Positions 1 through 7,253 of a DNA stretch of 64,000 nucleotides are shown here, one piece after another. The DNA lies in contig NZ_PXZT01000011.1 in NCBI RefSeq assembly GCF_003008695.1, positions 1 through 64,000 of the forward strand, given 5' to 3'. Every line of letters starts with the position of its first letter. Position 1 is the first letter of the stretch. Made by a program: the position numbers and the translations under genes. The DNA comes from Trichococcus alkaliphilus. Its GTDB lineage: Bacteria > Bacillota > Bacilli > Lactobacillales > Aerococcaceae. Under the pieces are notes generated by a model. That model ran no database searches. It was given only the letters and a program-made list of their open reading frames with translations, and had not been told where the DNA came from.

Positions 1-50
1 CAAAATCCAGTGCCCGCAAGGGCGTGCCGGTTCGACCCCGGCCGCCGGTA
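1..50 (+). tRNA. tRNA-Leu(CAA), 3' part only
   Basis: The window opens inside the anticodon loop of a tRNA. Bases 1-5 fit positions 34-38 (anticodon CAA), 6-10 are the 3' anticodon strand, and 13-24 form a long variable arm (gcccgcaagggc). Bases 26-42 are a T arm with loop TTCGACC, 43-49 the 3' acceptor strand and A50 the discriminator. The long variable arm with anticodon CAA indicates leucine. The 5' half lies outside the window. CCA does not follow directly, so it would be added after transcription. Confidence 0.85.
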
Positions 51-58
51 TCCCACAA

Positions 59-107
59 AACAGGCTCCCAACGATGACAGCATCGTTGGGAGCCTGTTTT
101 TTTTTTT
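59..107 (+). terminator. Rho-independent terminator of the tRNA transcript
   Basis: A perfect long stem (61-76 with 81-96, loop acag) is followed by a run of more than ten T. It ends the tRNA transcript and separates it from the HxlR gene. Confidence 0.93.
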
Positions 108-138
108 GCATAGTTACACACGAAACTGAAAGGAATAT

Positions 139-167
139 TTGAAATTGTCTCATTTTAAGTATATAAT
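139..167 (+). promoter_or_regulatory. Sigma-A promoter of the HxlR gene
   Basis: TTGAAA (139-144), a 17-base spacer and TATAAT (162-167) make a near-consensus promoter. The start point would fall in or just before the putative operator at 175-196. Confidence 0.75.
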
Positions 168-174
168 TCGTTGT

Positions 175-196
175 AACTTACAAAAAGAAACTTACT
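175..196 (+). promoter_or_regulatory. Putative HxlR operator
   Basis: CTTACAAAAAG at 177-187 is followed by a second CTTAC at 191-195, between the -10 box and the start codon. The same CTTACAAAAAG core recurs at 719-729 upstream of the osmoprotectant operon. The position suggests autorepression. Binding is inferred. Confidence 0.45.
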
Positions 197-214
197 ATCT
201 ATGAGGTGAACAAG

Positions 215-553
215 ATGCTGACCAAAGAAGAATTGCCATTTTGTCCGGTTGCGACAACAGTCGATCTGATCGGAAATAAATGGAAACTGCTGATAATGCG
301 CGAACTTTTGACAGGAACCAAGCGTTTTAATGAGATGCACCGACTGGTTGATGGCATCAGCCAAAAAGTATTGACTGAAAATCTTCGGAAGATGGAGACT
401 GATGGGATCATCAGACGCGAAGTATTTCCAGAAGTTCCACCCCGAGTGGAATATTCATTAACCGATCTGGGTGACTCCCTAAGACCGATCATCAACAGCA
501 TGAGTGATTGGGGAACGGATTATATCAAAAATAATCTCTTGGAACAAAAATAA
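215..553 (+). CDS. HxlR-family winged-helix transcriptional regulator
   Basis: A 112-residue protein made almost entirely of the HxlR-type winged helix. Recognisable segments are the IGNKWKLLIMREL helix near the N terminus, the RFNEMHRLVDGISQKVLTENL recognition region and the wing before YSLTDLGDSL. A single Cys precedes the first helix (PFCPV), the position used for thiol or quinone sensing in YodB and related members, so redox or electrophile sensing is possible. I prefer ATG 215, which has GAGGTG about six bases upstream. The in-frame GTG at 206 overlaps that ribosome site. It has its own promoter and terminator. CTTAC-type repeats near its own promoter and before the next operon suggest that it controls both. 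The inducer is unknown. Confidence 0.85.
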   Translation: MLTKEELPFCPVATTVDLIGNKWKLLIMRELLTGTKRFNEMHRLVDGISQKVLTENLRKMETDGIIRREVFPEVPPRVEYSLTDLGDSLRPIINSMSDWGTDYIKNNLLEQK

Positions 554-638
554 GCCAGCATAGAAAGTAGGAAAGCGGGTTGCGAATCCGTTCTTTTCTA
601 TGATCCGATACGGGTGCCAAAAGTTGTATCATTTTCAT

Positions 639-683
639 ACTCCCTTTTGAAGCGTTATAATGCTTCAAAAGGGAGTTTTTTTT
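639..683 (+). terminator. Terminator after the HxlR gene
   Basis: A perfect stem (640-654 with 661-675), loop gttataat-like, is followed by eight T. Confidence 0.9.
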
Positions 684-718
684 ACAATCGTTTGTTGTAG
701 GTATCATTGTAGCTGTAG

Positions 719-765
719 CTTACAAAAAGGTAAGTACCTGATAAAAAAGTGCGTACTTTTGTAAG
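719..765 (+). promoter_or_regulatory. Pair of HxlR-like operators before the osmoprotectant operon
   Basis: CTTAC-N6-GTAAG at 719-734 is a perfect dyad containing the CTTACAAAAAG core found at 177. An inverted copy, GTACTTTTGTAAG, lies at 753-765. A weak -10 (TATAGT, 780-785) lies just downstream, so a protein bound at the second site would overlap the -35 region. The leader 786-943 holds no convincing gene. Confidence 0.45.
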
Positions 766-943
766 GGCATCTTTAAAGATATAGTAAGAGTATGGGAATC
801 CATCCATAAGTATGGAAAGGGAGAAACATCAGTGAGGTGTTAAGCAAGTCAGACACGCACGAAGGCCCATCATGATGATATTGCTTGTGCGAAGAAGCTG
901 GCTCAGCGAGAATTTTCGGTGCGCGTGTGTTGAAGGAGGCGGA

Positions 944-1243
944 ATGCAGGTCATGATAGATCCTTTATTGGTATTTACAACAATCTTTGATACTGACATT
1001 AAGATTGCCATTATGTACCTGTTCCTTTACTACCCGACCATGAGCTGCAATGATATCGTCCGCTTGACTGGCGAGAAAAAAGAAAATGTGGCCAGCAGTC
1101 TGTGGCGACTGCAAGTGGACACGATTGTGGTCAATCAGATGGAAGGGGACAGGCAGTGCTATTATTCCTTGACGAGCAGCGGCACCGCCAGCTTGAAGAT
1201 ATTTAGCGAGGCGGCAAACGTTTCGGATCAATGTTTGAAGTGA
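944..1243 (+). CDS. Small winged-helix protein, candidate regulator of the osmoprotectant operon
   Basis: A 99-residue protein with a predicted helix-turn-helix (MSCNDIVRLTGEKKENVASSLWRL) followed by a wing ending in QCYYSLTSSG, as in MarR/ArsR/GbsR-type domains. Start ATG 944 has AAGGAGG eight bases upstream. The in-frame ATG at 872 has no ribosome site and would add an unlikely N terminus. It lies 13 bases before the permease gene and is evidently cotranscribed. First-gene small wHTH proteins often control osmoprotectant (Opu) operons, for example the GbsR type. That role is inferred from position, and the sequence alone does not assign a ligand. Confidence 0.6.
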   Translation: MQVMIDPLLVFTTIFDTDIKIAIMYLFLYYPTMSCNDIVRLTGEKKENVASSLWRLQVDTIVVNQMEGDRQCYYSLTSSGTASLKIFSEAANVSDQCLK

Positions 1244-1256
1244 AAGGAGGGCCAAC

Positions 1257-1886
1257 ATGCTAATTGATGACATACTGCAATACTTTCAAGAGAATTTTAG
1301 TCAATATTTGATTTACGTTTATCAGCACCTTGGATTGAGTATCCAAGCGATCGGCATTTCATGTCTGATTGGCATTCCACTGGGATACATCAGCCACAAG
1401 CACCGGAAGCTCAGTCAGATGATCACCCTCAGTTCTCAAGCCTTGCGGATCATCCCCAGTTTGGCGGTCCTCTTTTTATTGATCTCCTTCATAGGCGTCG
1501 GAAGGGCTCCAGCGTTGATCGCATTGGTGTTGTTGGGAATTCCGCCGATTTTGGTCAATACAACGGTCGGATTCCTGGAAGTTTCTGCTGTGATGATCGA
1601 AACGGGAAAGGGTTTGGGGATGACCGATTGGGAGCTCTTGAAAAGGGTGAAGATTCCGCTGGCTTTTCCTTTTGTGATGACCGGTGTGAAGCTGGCGTTG
1701 GTGGAAATCATATCGAGTGCGACGTTGGCTACATACATCGGGGCTGGCGGTTTGGGAACATTGATTTTTACAGGATTGGGTTTGAACAGGATGGATCTGC
1801 TTCTCATTGGAGGGGTATCGGTAGCGATGATTGCCTTCACGACAAGCATCTTTCTTGATTACATAATTAAAAGGAGCGTAAATTAA
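1257..1886 (+). CDS. opuCB: Osmoprotectant ABC transporter permease (OpuCB-like)
   Basis: A 209-residue inner-membrane permease with about five or six hydrophobic segments. It carries the ABC permease EAA-type loop, seen here as ETGKGLGMTDWELLKRVKIPLAFPFVMTG, followed by TYIGAGGLG. This is the OpuCB/OpuBB/ProW-like family for uptake of glycine betaine, carnitine, choline or related compatible solutes. It is followed without a gap by the binding-protein gene, and a second permease lies at the end of the operon, so the transporter uses a heterodimeric membrane part. The ribosome site is AAAGGAGG. The substrate within the quaternary-amine group cannot be read from this protein. Confidence 0.88.
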   Translation: MLIDDILQYFQENFSQYLIYVYQHLGLSIQAIGISCLIGIPLGYISHKHRKLSQMITLSSQALRIIPSLAVLFLLISFIGVGRAPALIALVLLGIPPILVNTTVGFLEVSAVMIETGKGLGMTDWELLKRVKIPLAFPFVMTGVKLALVEIISSATLATYIGAGGLGTLIFTGLGLNRMDLLLIGGVSVAMIAFTTSIFLDYIIKRSVN

Positions 1887-2795
1887 ATGAAAAGAAAAAA
1901 TATCATCACTACGATTGCAATGTTGGCCGTAACACTTATAGTCTCAGGTTGTTCAGGCCTGACTGGCGGAAGCGATAGCAGCACGGAAGATACAGTCATC
2001 CGAGTGGGCTCCAAGGATTTCACTGAAAACTTGGTGGTTTCGGAAATTTATGCGTTGGCTCTGGAAGATGCCGGTTATGAAGTTGAAAGGATCCCGAATA
2101 TCGCCAGTTCGGTCGTCCACACATCGATCACCAATGATGAAATTGATCTTTATCCGGAGTACACAGGTACAGGTCTGTTGGTAATATTGGAAATGGAGAT
2201 GGAAACCGACCCTCAGAAAGTCTATGATACAATCAAAGCAGAATACGCAGAGCAGTTTGATCTGACTTGGTTGGATTATGCGGAAGCCAATGACAGCGCG
2301 GGGCTGGTCATCAAAACGAGCGTAGCCGAAAAATACGGCATTGAGACCGTTTCTGATCTGCAGGAGCATGCAACTGAGCTGCGTTTTGCTTCCCAAGGTG
2401 AATTCGATCAGCGGGAAGATGGCCTGCCTGGCTTGACAAAAGCTTACGGTGAATTCAACTGGAAGAGCTCGACAGTCTACGACAACAGTTTGAAATATGA
2501 AGTTTTGAAAAACGATGAAGCCGATGTCGCTCCGGCCTATACGACAGAAGGACAACTGACCAATAAAGAGGAATTCACTGTTTTGGTGGATGACAAGAAT
2601 TTCTGGCCACCGTACAACTTGGCTCCAGTAGTCCGGAATGAAGTGCTGGAAGAGAATCCTGAGATTGCAGAAATTTTGAATAACATCAGCAGCACGTTGG
2701 ATACGGAAACGGTGACCGGATTGAATGCCAAAGTGGATGTCGATGGAGACGAGTATGAAGCAGTAGCGAAAGAGTACTTTGATTCGATAAAATAA
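1887..2795 (+). CDS. opuCC: Osmoprotectant-binding lipoprotein (OpuCC-like)
   Basis: A 302-residue extracytoplasmic solute-binding protein. A basic N terminus and hydrophobic stretch lead to a lipobox with Cys22 (VSGC), so it is lipid-anchored to the outer face of the membrane. The mature part shows the OpuAC/OsmX family signature (VGSKDFTENLVVSEIYALALEDAGYEVER near the start, then LYPEYTGTGL) and ends with a C-terminal lobe containing LAPVVRNEVLEENPEI. It captures the compatible solute and delivers it to the two permeases. ATG 1887 follows the upstream stop codon directly with GGAG as ribosome site. The domain order is that of the stand-alone OpuCC type, not fused to a permease as in some lactic acid bacteria. 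Confidence 0.9.
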   Translation: MKRKNIITTIAMLAVTLIVSGCSGLTGGSDSSTEDTVIRVGSKDFTENLVVSEIYALALEDAGYEVERIPNIASSVVHTSITNDEIDLYPEYTGTGLLVILEMEMETDPQKVYDTIKAEYAEQFDLTWLDYAEANDSAGLVIKTSVAEKYGIETVSDLQEHATELRFASQGEFDQREDGLPGLTKAYGEFNWKSSTVYDNSLKYEVLKNDEADVAPAYTTEGQLTNKEEFTVLVDDKNFWPPYNLAPVVRNEVLEENPEIAEILNNISSTLDTETVTGLNAKVDVDGDEYEAVAKEYFDSIK

Positions 2796-2812
2796 GGAGG
2801 CGTTGAGGCCGC

Positions 2813-3586
2813 ATGGAGCAAACCGCGATAGAATTCAAAAATGTGACGAAGCTCTACGGGGAAGGGGGCACGAAGGCAGTCGATGATATCTCTTTTGAGA
2901 TTAAGGAAGGCGAGTTCATCACTGTCCTGGGCTCTTCAGGCTCCGGCAAAACGACGACTTTAAAAATGATTAACCGCTTGATCCGTGAAGATACAGGAAA
3001 CATAACCTTCTTCGGGGAGGACATCAGCGGAATGAACGAAGTGGATCTTAGGCGGAAAATCGGTTATGTCGTCCAACAAATCGGCCTGTTTCCGCATATG
3101 ACTGTTGCCCAAAATATCGCGACAGTACCGGAACTGCTGAAGTGGGACAAGAAGGAGATCCAAGCCCGCATCAAAGAATTGTTGGAGCTTGTTCAACTTG
3201 ATCCTGAAGTGTTTGCCGACAGAAAGCCGAAACAATTATCCGGCGGGCAGCAACAGCGCGTGGGCGTTGCGAGGGCCCTTGCTGCCAATCCGAAAGTGAT
3301 GCTGTTGGATGAACCGTTTGGAGCGGTCGATGCGATTACACGCCTGCAACTGCAGAATGAACTGCAAAAGATCCATAAAGAATTAGGCGACAAAACTTTT
3401 GTGCTAGTCACCCATGACATCAATGAGGCGTTCAAGCTGGGGACGAGAGTGCTGATAATGGACAAAGGCAAGATTTGTCAATTTGATACGCCGCGGGAAA
3501 TCATGCGAAATCCGAAAACGGAGTTTGTTGCGGATTTGATTGCCACCGTAAAGGAACAAGAGGCATTTTGGAGTGAGTTGAAATGA
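2813..3586 (+). CDS. opuCA: Osmoprotectant ABC transporter ATPase (OpuCA-like, no CBS domains)
   Basis: A 257-residue ATP-binding subunit with Walker A (GSSGSGKTTTLKM), Q-loop, signature LSGGQQQRVGVARA, Walker B (VMLLDEPFGAVD) and the switch His in VLVTHDINEA. OpuCA proteins usually continue into a pair of CBS domains that sense ionic strength and reach about 380-400 residues. This one stops after the ATPase domain, so that sensing would have to occur elsewhere. It overlaps the second permease gene by four bases, indicating translational coupling. AAGGAGG lies about ten bases before the start. Confidence 0.9.
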   Translation: MEQTAIEFKNVTKLYGEGGTKAVDDISFEIKEGEFITVLGSSGSGKTTTLKMINRLIREDTGNITFFGEDISGMNEVDLRRKIGYVVQQIGLFPHMTVAQNIATVPELLKWDKKEIQARIKELLELVQLDPEVFADRKPKQLSGGQQQRVGVARALAANPKVMLLDEPFGAVDAITRLQLQNELQKIHKELGDKTFVLVTHDINEAFKLGTRVLIMDKGKICQFDTPREIMRNPKTEFVADLIATVKEQEAFWSELK

Positions 3587-4206
3587 TTGCATACTGGAAT
3601 ACTTACCATGAAAAATTGCTTACCGCCACGATGCAGCACATCGAATTAGTGGGGACGACGCTGACGATTGCCATCCTCATCGCAAGTGGCATAATCTTGG
3701 CCTGCATGCATCAGGAACGCGTGATGAACGGTTTGATCTACTTGACCTCTTTGCTTTATTCAATCCCGAGTCTTGCTCTATTTGCTATCTTGATTCCGTT
3801 GACGGGACTGGGAAGGAACACGGCCATCATCGTTTTGGTGATTTATTGCCAATATGTCCTGTTGCGCAGTTTTTCTGCAGGAATCAGGGAAATCGATCCG
3901 ACAATCATCGAAGCCGCTGTCGGGATGGGCATGACGAGGAATCAAATGTTCAGGAAAATCCAGCTTCCGTTGGCAATGTCATCCATCATCGCAGGGATAC
4001 GAATCGCCGCGACCTCCACAATCGGCATCGCAACCATCGCCGCAACGATCAATGCCGGCGGGTTGGGAACCGTCCTTTTCGATGGCTTGCGGACATTCAG
4101 CGTCGTAAAACTTTTGTGGGGCACTGTGCTGTCGATGTTGTTGTGTCTGCTTGTCAATGTCGTCTTGTACTTTCTTGAGAATGCATTGCGGCGGAGATAC
4201 GCTTGA
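3583..4206 (+). CDS. opuCD: Second osmoprotectant ABC permease (OpuCD-like)
   Basis: A 207-residue membrane permease paralogous to the one at 1257. It carries the EAA-type loop as EAAVGMGMTRNQMFRKIQLPLAMSSIIAGIR and the following TINAGGLGTVLFDGL segment. It starts inside the stop codon of the ATPase gene (ATGA overlap) and completes the four-component transporter in the order permease, binding protein, ATPase, permease. No terminator lies between it and the DUF5131 gene 21 bases downstream, so that gene may be cotranscribed. Confidence 0.88.
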   Translation: MIAYWNTYHEKLLTATMQHIELVGTTLTIAILIASGIILACMHQERVMNGLIYLTSLLYSIPSLALFAILIPLTGLGRNTAIIVLVIYCQYVLLRSFSAGIREIDPTIIEAAVGMGMTRNQMFRKIQLPLAMSSIIAGIRIAATSTIGIATIAATINAGGLGTVLFDGLRTFSVVKLLWGTVLSMLLCLLVNVVLYFLENALRRRYA

Positions 4207-4227
4207 TTTTTTCAAAGGAGTGATCGC

Positions 4228-5103
4228 TTGAGTGATATCTGGAACCCATGGCACGGCTGCAAAAAGGTCAGCCCGGGATGCCAAAATTGTTATATGTTTC
4301 ATTTGGACAGTCAACGAGGGAAAGATGGCGCGCATATTTATAAAGTCCAAAGCAGCTTCGATCGGCCGCTGAAAAGGAACCGGCGCGGCGACTACGTCAT
4401 ACCGCCCGGTTCCACGATACGCGTCTGCATGACTTCGGACTTCTTTCTTGAGGAAGCGGACGAGTGGCGCGGCGAAGTCTGGAAGATGATCGAGAAGCGG
4501 TCGGACGTGCTGTTCTACTTGCTGACGAAACGGATCGAACGCGTGAAGGATTGTCTGCCTGGAAATTGGGGAGACGGTTGGGAAAACGTATGGATGAATG
4601 TCTCTGCCGAAAACCAAAAGATGGCCGACAGGCGGATTCCGGTACTTCTGGATCTGCCTTTCAAACACAGAGGCATCATGGCCGCACCGCTGATCGGTGA
4701 AATCGACTTGACGCAGCATTTGTCTTCCGGAAAAATCGAACGCGTCATCGTCGGCGGGGAAAACTATGATGGGGCAAGGGAATGCCATTTTGAATGGGTG
4801 CAGAGGATGCATCAAGACTGCGTGGAGCAGCATGTGAATTTCGAATTCATCGAAACCGGTAATCATTTCGTGAAGAACGGACGGAAGTATGAAATTTTGG
4901 ACAAAAGAAAGCAGCAAGAGCAAGCAAAGAAATCCGGACTGTTTTATGAAGGGCGTGCGGTTTCGGTTCACCTGACGGAAGTTGCCCAAGGCGAATCGGT
5001 GCCGCTTTTTCAAACCGATGCCGTGACTTTGTGCGATTCCTGTGCCTACAAGAAATTTTGCGGTACACAATCCGGTAGACCGAGCTGCATGCTGTCGTTG
5101 TGA
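4228..5103 (+). CDS. DUF5131 family protein (Gp37/Gp68-like, radical-SAM-type Cys motif)
   Basis: A 291-residue protein of the DUF5131 family, first noted in phages (Gp37/Gp68). It begins with WNPWHGCKKVSPGCQNCY, which puts C11, C18 and C21 in a CX6CX2C arrangement suited to an iron-sulfur cluster of radical-SAM type. The middle has conserved family segments (TSDFFLEEAD, FYLLTKR, NVWMNVSAEN, GGENYDGARECHFEWV). Four more Cys sit at the C terminus (C269, C272, C278, C287), enough for a second cluster or a zinc site. TTG 4228 has AAAGGAG seven bases upstream. The reaction is unknown. It follows the osmoprotectant operon closely, but a link is not shown. Confidence 0.8.
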   Translation: MSDIWNPWHGCKKVSPGCQNCYMFHLDSQRGKDGAHIYKVQSSFDRPLKRNRRGDYVIPPGSTIRVCMTSDFFLEEADEWRGEVWKMIEKRSDVLFYLLTKRIERVKDCLPGNWGDGWENVWMNVSAENQKMADRRIPVLLDLPFKHRGIMAAPLIGEIDLTQHLSSGKIERVIVGGENYDGARECHFEWVQRMHQDCVEQHVNFEFIETGNHFVKNGRKYEILDKRKQQEQAKKSGLFYEGRAVSVHLTEVAQGESVPLFQTDAVTLCDSCAYKKFCGTQSGRPSCMLSL

Positions 5104-5127
5104 AAAATTAAGACAGAGGGTGGAGAA

Positions 5128-6111
5128 ATGAAGGCAGTCGTAGTGCACGAAGCGGGTGGCCCGGAAAAACTGGTGCATCAGGAAGTTCCTCTTCCGGAAA
5201 TACGGGAAGGCTGGTCGCTCGTGAAGGTCATGGGATTCGGCATCAACCATTCGGAAATCTTTACGCGGGAGGGGAAATCCCCTTCGGTCACGTTTCCCCG
5301 CATTTTAGGGATTGAATGTGTAGGGATAGTGGAACGGACGAGCGACGAAGGAAAATTGCCGCTCGGTCAAAAAGTGGTGTCGATCATGGGTGAGATGGGG
5401 AGAGCCTTCGACGGGAGCTATGCGGAATATGCCCTGCTGCCGAATGCCCAAATCTACCCTGTCCATACCGATCTGCCATGGCTCCAACTGGCTACCATTC
5501 CGGAAACCTACTATACGGCTTTCGGTTCCATGAAGAATCTGCGGATCCAAACATCCGATCAAATTTTGGTTCGGGGGGCAACGAGCGGTGTGGGGGTTGC
5601 CTTTGCCAAGTTGGTCAGGGCACAATTCCCGGATATCAGGATTTACGGGAGCACGCGGAAAGCCGACAAAGGTCAGCGACTGAAGGAAGCCGGCTTCACC
5701 GACTACATCGAAGACCGCAACGGCGTGTTGGAAACGGAAGAGACTTTCGACAAGATTCTGGAATTGATCGGGCCTGTGACGCTCAAGAACAGCCTTTCCC
5801 ATATCCGAGAAGCCGGCATTGTCTGCAGCACCGGCCAACTGGGCGGGAAATGGTTCCTGGAGGATTTCGATCCCATTATGGAATTGAAGCACAATAGCTA
5901 TTTGACTACTTTCCATTCAAGTGACGTCTCCGGCGAAAAGCTGAATGAACTGCTGGCTTACATTGAGGGGAAAGGCGTTGCAGTGGAGCCCGAGAAAGTC
6001 TTCATGCTCGAACAGGTTGCCCAAGCCCATGCCTTTTTGCAGAGCCAGGACAGTTTCGGGAAAGTCATCGTGCTGGATCCGAGCGCTGCGGGAGAGCAAG
6101 CTTCAGAATAG
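5128..6111 (+). CDS. Zinc-independent MDR-family oxidoreductase (quinone-reductase-like)
   Basis: A 327-residue medium-chain dehydrogenase/reductase. An N-terminal GroES-like domain (PRILGIECVGIVE) leads to a Rossmann domain with the nucleotide loop RGATSGVGVAFAKL near residues 149-161. The zinc ligands of alcohol dehydrogenases are absent, so it belongs with the NADPH:quinone reductase/enoyl-reductase side of the family. It probably reduces a quinone or enone with NADPH. It starts 24 bases after the DUF5131 gene with GGGTGGAG as ribosome site. An HxlR regulator and a quinone reductase are a frequent pairing in Firmicutes, which gives weak support for an electrophile-response theme in 200-6100. 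Confidence 0.82.
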   Translation: MKAVVVHEAGGPEKLVHQEVPLPEIREGWSLVKVMGFGINHSEIFTREGKSPSVTFPRILGIECVGIVERTSDEGKLPLGQKVVSIMGEMGRAFDGSYAEYALLPNAQIYPVHTDLPWLQLATIPETYYTAFGSMKNLRIQTSDQILVRGATSGVGVAFAKLVRAQFPDIRIYGSTRKADKGQRLKEAGFTDYIEDRNGVLETEETFDKILELIGPVTLKNSLSHIREAGIVCSTGQLGGKWFLEDFDPIMELKHNSYLTTFHSSDVSGEKLNELLAYIEGKGVAVEPEKVFMLEQVAQAHAFLQSQDSFGKVIVLDPSAAGEQASE

Positions 6112-6150
6112 GGTTGCGTTTCCGCAGCTTATTGGTTAGAATTGAGTGAG

Positions 6151-6238
6151 AAACACTGGGGGTGCGCAACTGCGCTGAGACCGACACTGTCGGAACTCTT
6201 TGTACCTGATCTAGTTCATGCTAGCGTAGGGAATGTGG
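6151..6238 (+). ncRNA. TPP riboswitch, first of a tandem pair
   Basis: It carries the conserved thi-box elements in order: GGGGTGC, GCGCTGAGA, then ACCTGATCTAGTTCATGCTAGCGTAGGGAA in short blocks, with the helix between them and a closing helix near CAC/GTG. This is the thiamin-pyrophosphate aptamer. It is followed by its own terminator at 6266 and then by a second aptamer. Confidence 0.95.
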
Positions 6239-6265
6239 CGTTTGACTATTCGCATAAATAGACAT

Positions 6266-6318
6266 CAAAACGTTGTATTTTCTGATTTTCGCATCAGATT
6301 ATATAACGTTTTTTAATT
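6266..6318 (+). terminator. Terminator of the first TPP riboswitch
   Basis: Stem AACGTT...CTGAT pairs with ATCAG...AACGTT (about 6266-6285 with 6292-6311) and ends in a run of T. It lies directly after aptamer 1 and can act as its expression platform. Confidence 0.8.
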
Positions 6319-6404
6319 TCAGTAGGGGTGCGCGCGAGCGCTGAGACCGACACTGTCGGAACCCTTCAAACCTGATCCAGTTCGCACTGGCGGAGGGAAC
6401 TGAG
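6317..6404 (+). ncRNA. TPP riboswitch, second of a tandem pair
   Basis: A full second thi-box: AGGGGTGC, GCGCTGAGA, ACCTGATCCAGTT and GGAGGGAA, closed by TTCAG/CTGAG-type P1 pairing. The central stem loop, CCGACACTGTCGG, is identical to that of copy 1, which suggests duplication. Confidence 0.95.
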
Positions 6405-6431
6405 TTTGGTCTGGAGTCCGTACGTATATCC

Positions 6432-6461
6432 AAGACATCTCAGGGGAGGTGTCTTTTTATT
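6432..6461 (+). terminator. Terminator of the second TPP riboswitch
   Basis: A ten-pair stem (6432-6441 with 6446-6455, one G-U pair) is followed by T-rich sequence. It sits about 80 bases before the thiW start. Confidence 0.85.
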
Positions 6462-6544
6462 TTCATTCAATTCTGGAGGAGGGAAACGGTTCGGAAAGAT
6501 CAGGCTGCAAAAAGAACAAATCAAACTGAAAAGGGGAAAACATT

Positions 6545-7036
6545 ATGAACACAAAAAAATTAGTCACCACCGCCTTGATCATCGCCATGGGGGTGGTCAG
6601 CAACAGCATCTTCGTCATTCCAATCGGCATTGCAAAAGTAGCGCCGGTGCAGCATCTTTTGAACGTATTGACCGCTGTCTGGTTAGGACCGGGGTATGCC
6701 GTCCTGCAGGCCTTCAGCGTTTCTTTGCTGCGCAACCTGTTGGGAACAGGGACCGTCTTTGCCTTTCCGGGCAGCATGATCGGGGCAATTTGCGCAGGTC
6801 TGTTCTATGCCAGAACGCAAAAAATCGGTTTCGCGGCACTGGGTGAGTGGATAGGCACCGGAATCCTGGGATCGTTGGCGAGTACATTGCTGGCGCAGTT
6901 TTTTATGGGCATGGAAGCCGCATTGATGCTCTTCCTGCCGAGCTTCGCGATCAGTTCCGCCATCGGAGCGGGTATGGCTTATTTCATCATCCTGGAAATG
7001 GGAAAAAGAAACGTGTTGGACCGGAACAGAATCTGA
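6545..7036 (+). CDS. thiW: ThiW, ECF transporter S component for a thiamin precursor
   Basis: A 163-residue integral membrane protein with about five hydrophobic helices and the ThiW pattern (VSNSIFVIPIGIAKVAPVQH, then LLRNLLGTGTVFAFPGSMIGA). ThiW is the substrate-capture subunit of an energy-coupling-factor transporter, proposed to import the thiazole precursor of thiamin. It would use the shared EcfA/A'/T module encoded elsewhere. Two TPP riboswitches upstream give direct support for a thiamin-related role. It is a single-gene unit: thiM, thiD, thiE and tenA are not next to it. ATG 6545 follows GGGGAAAAC. A terminator follows at 7049. Confidence 0.92.
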   Translation: MNTKKLVTTALIIAMGVVSNSIFVIPIGIAKVAPVQHLLNVLTAVWLGPGYAVLQAFSVSLLRNLLGTGTVFAFPGSMIGAICAGLFYARTQKIGFAALGEWIGTGILGSLASTLLAQFFMGMEAALMLFLPSFAISSAIGAGMAYFIILEMGKRNVLDRNRI

Positions 7037-7048
7037 AGCATCTGCTCA

Positions 7049-7084
7049 TGAAGGAAGCCGCTCTCGGAAGAGGCGGCTTTTTGC
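7049..7084 (+). terminator. Terminator after thiW
   Basis: Stem AGCCGCTCT with AGAGGCGGCT, loop cgga, then TTTTTGCTG. Confidence 0.85.
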
Positions 7085-7116
7085 TGTCTAAAAGTGACTC
7101 CAATAGAAATAACAAA

Positions 7117-7170
7117 GAAAATAATTTTCATAAAATAGTAATTGAAAAAACTATTTTCATGTGTTATTCT
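7117..7170 (+). promoter_or_regulatory. Promoter and two RpiR-type operators before the nag operon
   Basis: TTGAAA (7142-7147), 17 bases and TATTCT (7165-7170) form a promoter. The imperfect dyad TGAAAAAACTATTTTCA (7143-7159) fills its spacer. A second dyad, GAAAATAATTTTC (7117-7129), lies just upstream. Such TGAAA/TTTCA dyads are typical of MurR/RpiR operators, so the first gene probably regulates its own operon. Confidence 0.65.
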
Positions 7171-7253
7171 ATCAGCGTAGAGGAAAAGGCGAAGTCAAGA
7201 AATGCAGAACGCGCTTTTGACGGTTGCGCAAAGCAGGAGGAGGCAACAAGCAA

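Noticed and set aside
872-943. Longer start for the small winged-helix protein
   Set aside because: ATG 872 has no ribosome site, while ATG 944 has AAGGAGG and gives a clean domain start.
3979-5250. A 423-codon open frame on the minus strand
   Set aside because: It runs antisense to the permease and DUF5131 genes, has no ribosome site and no recognisable domain. Its openness follows from the codon pattern of the sense genes.
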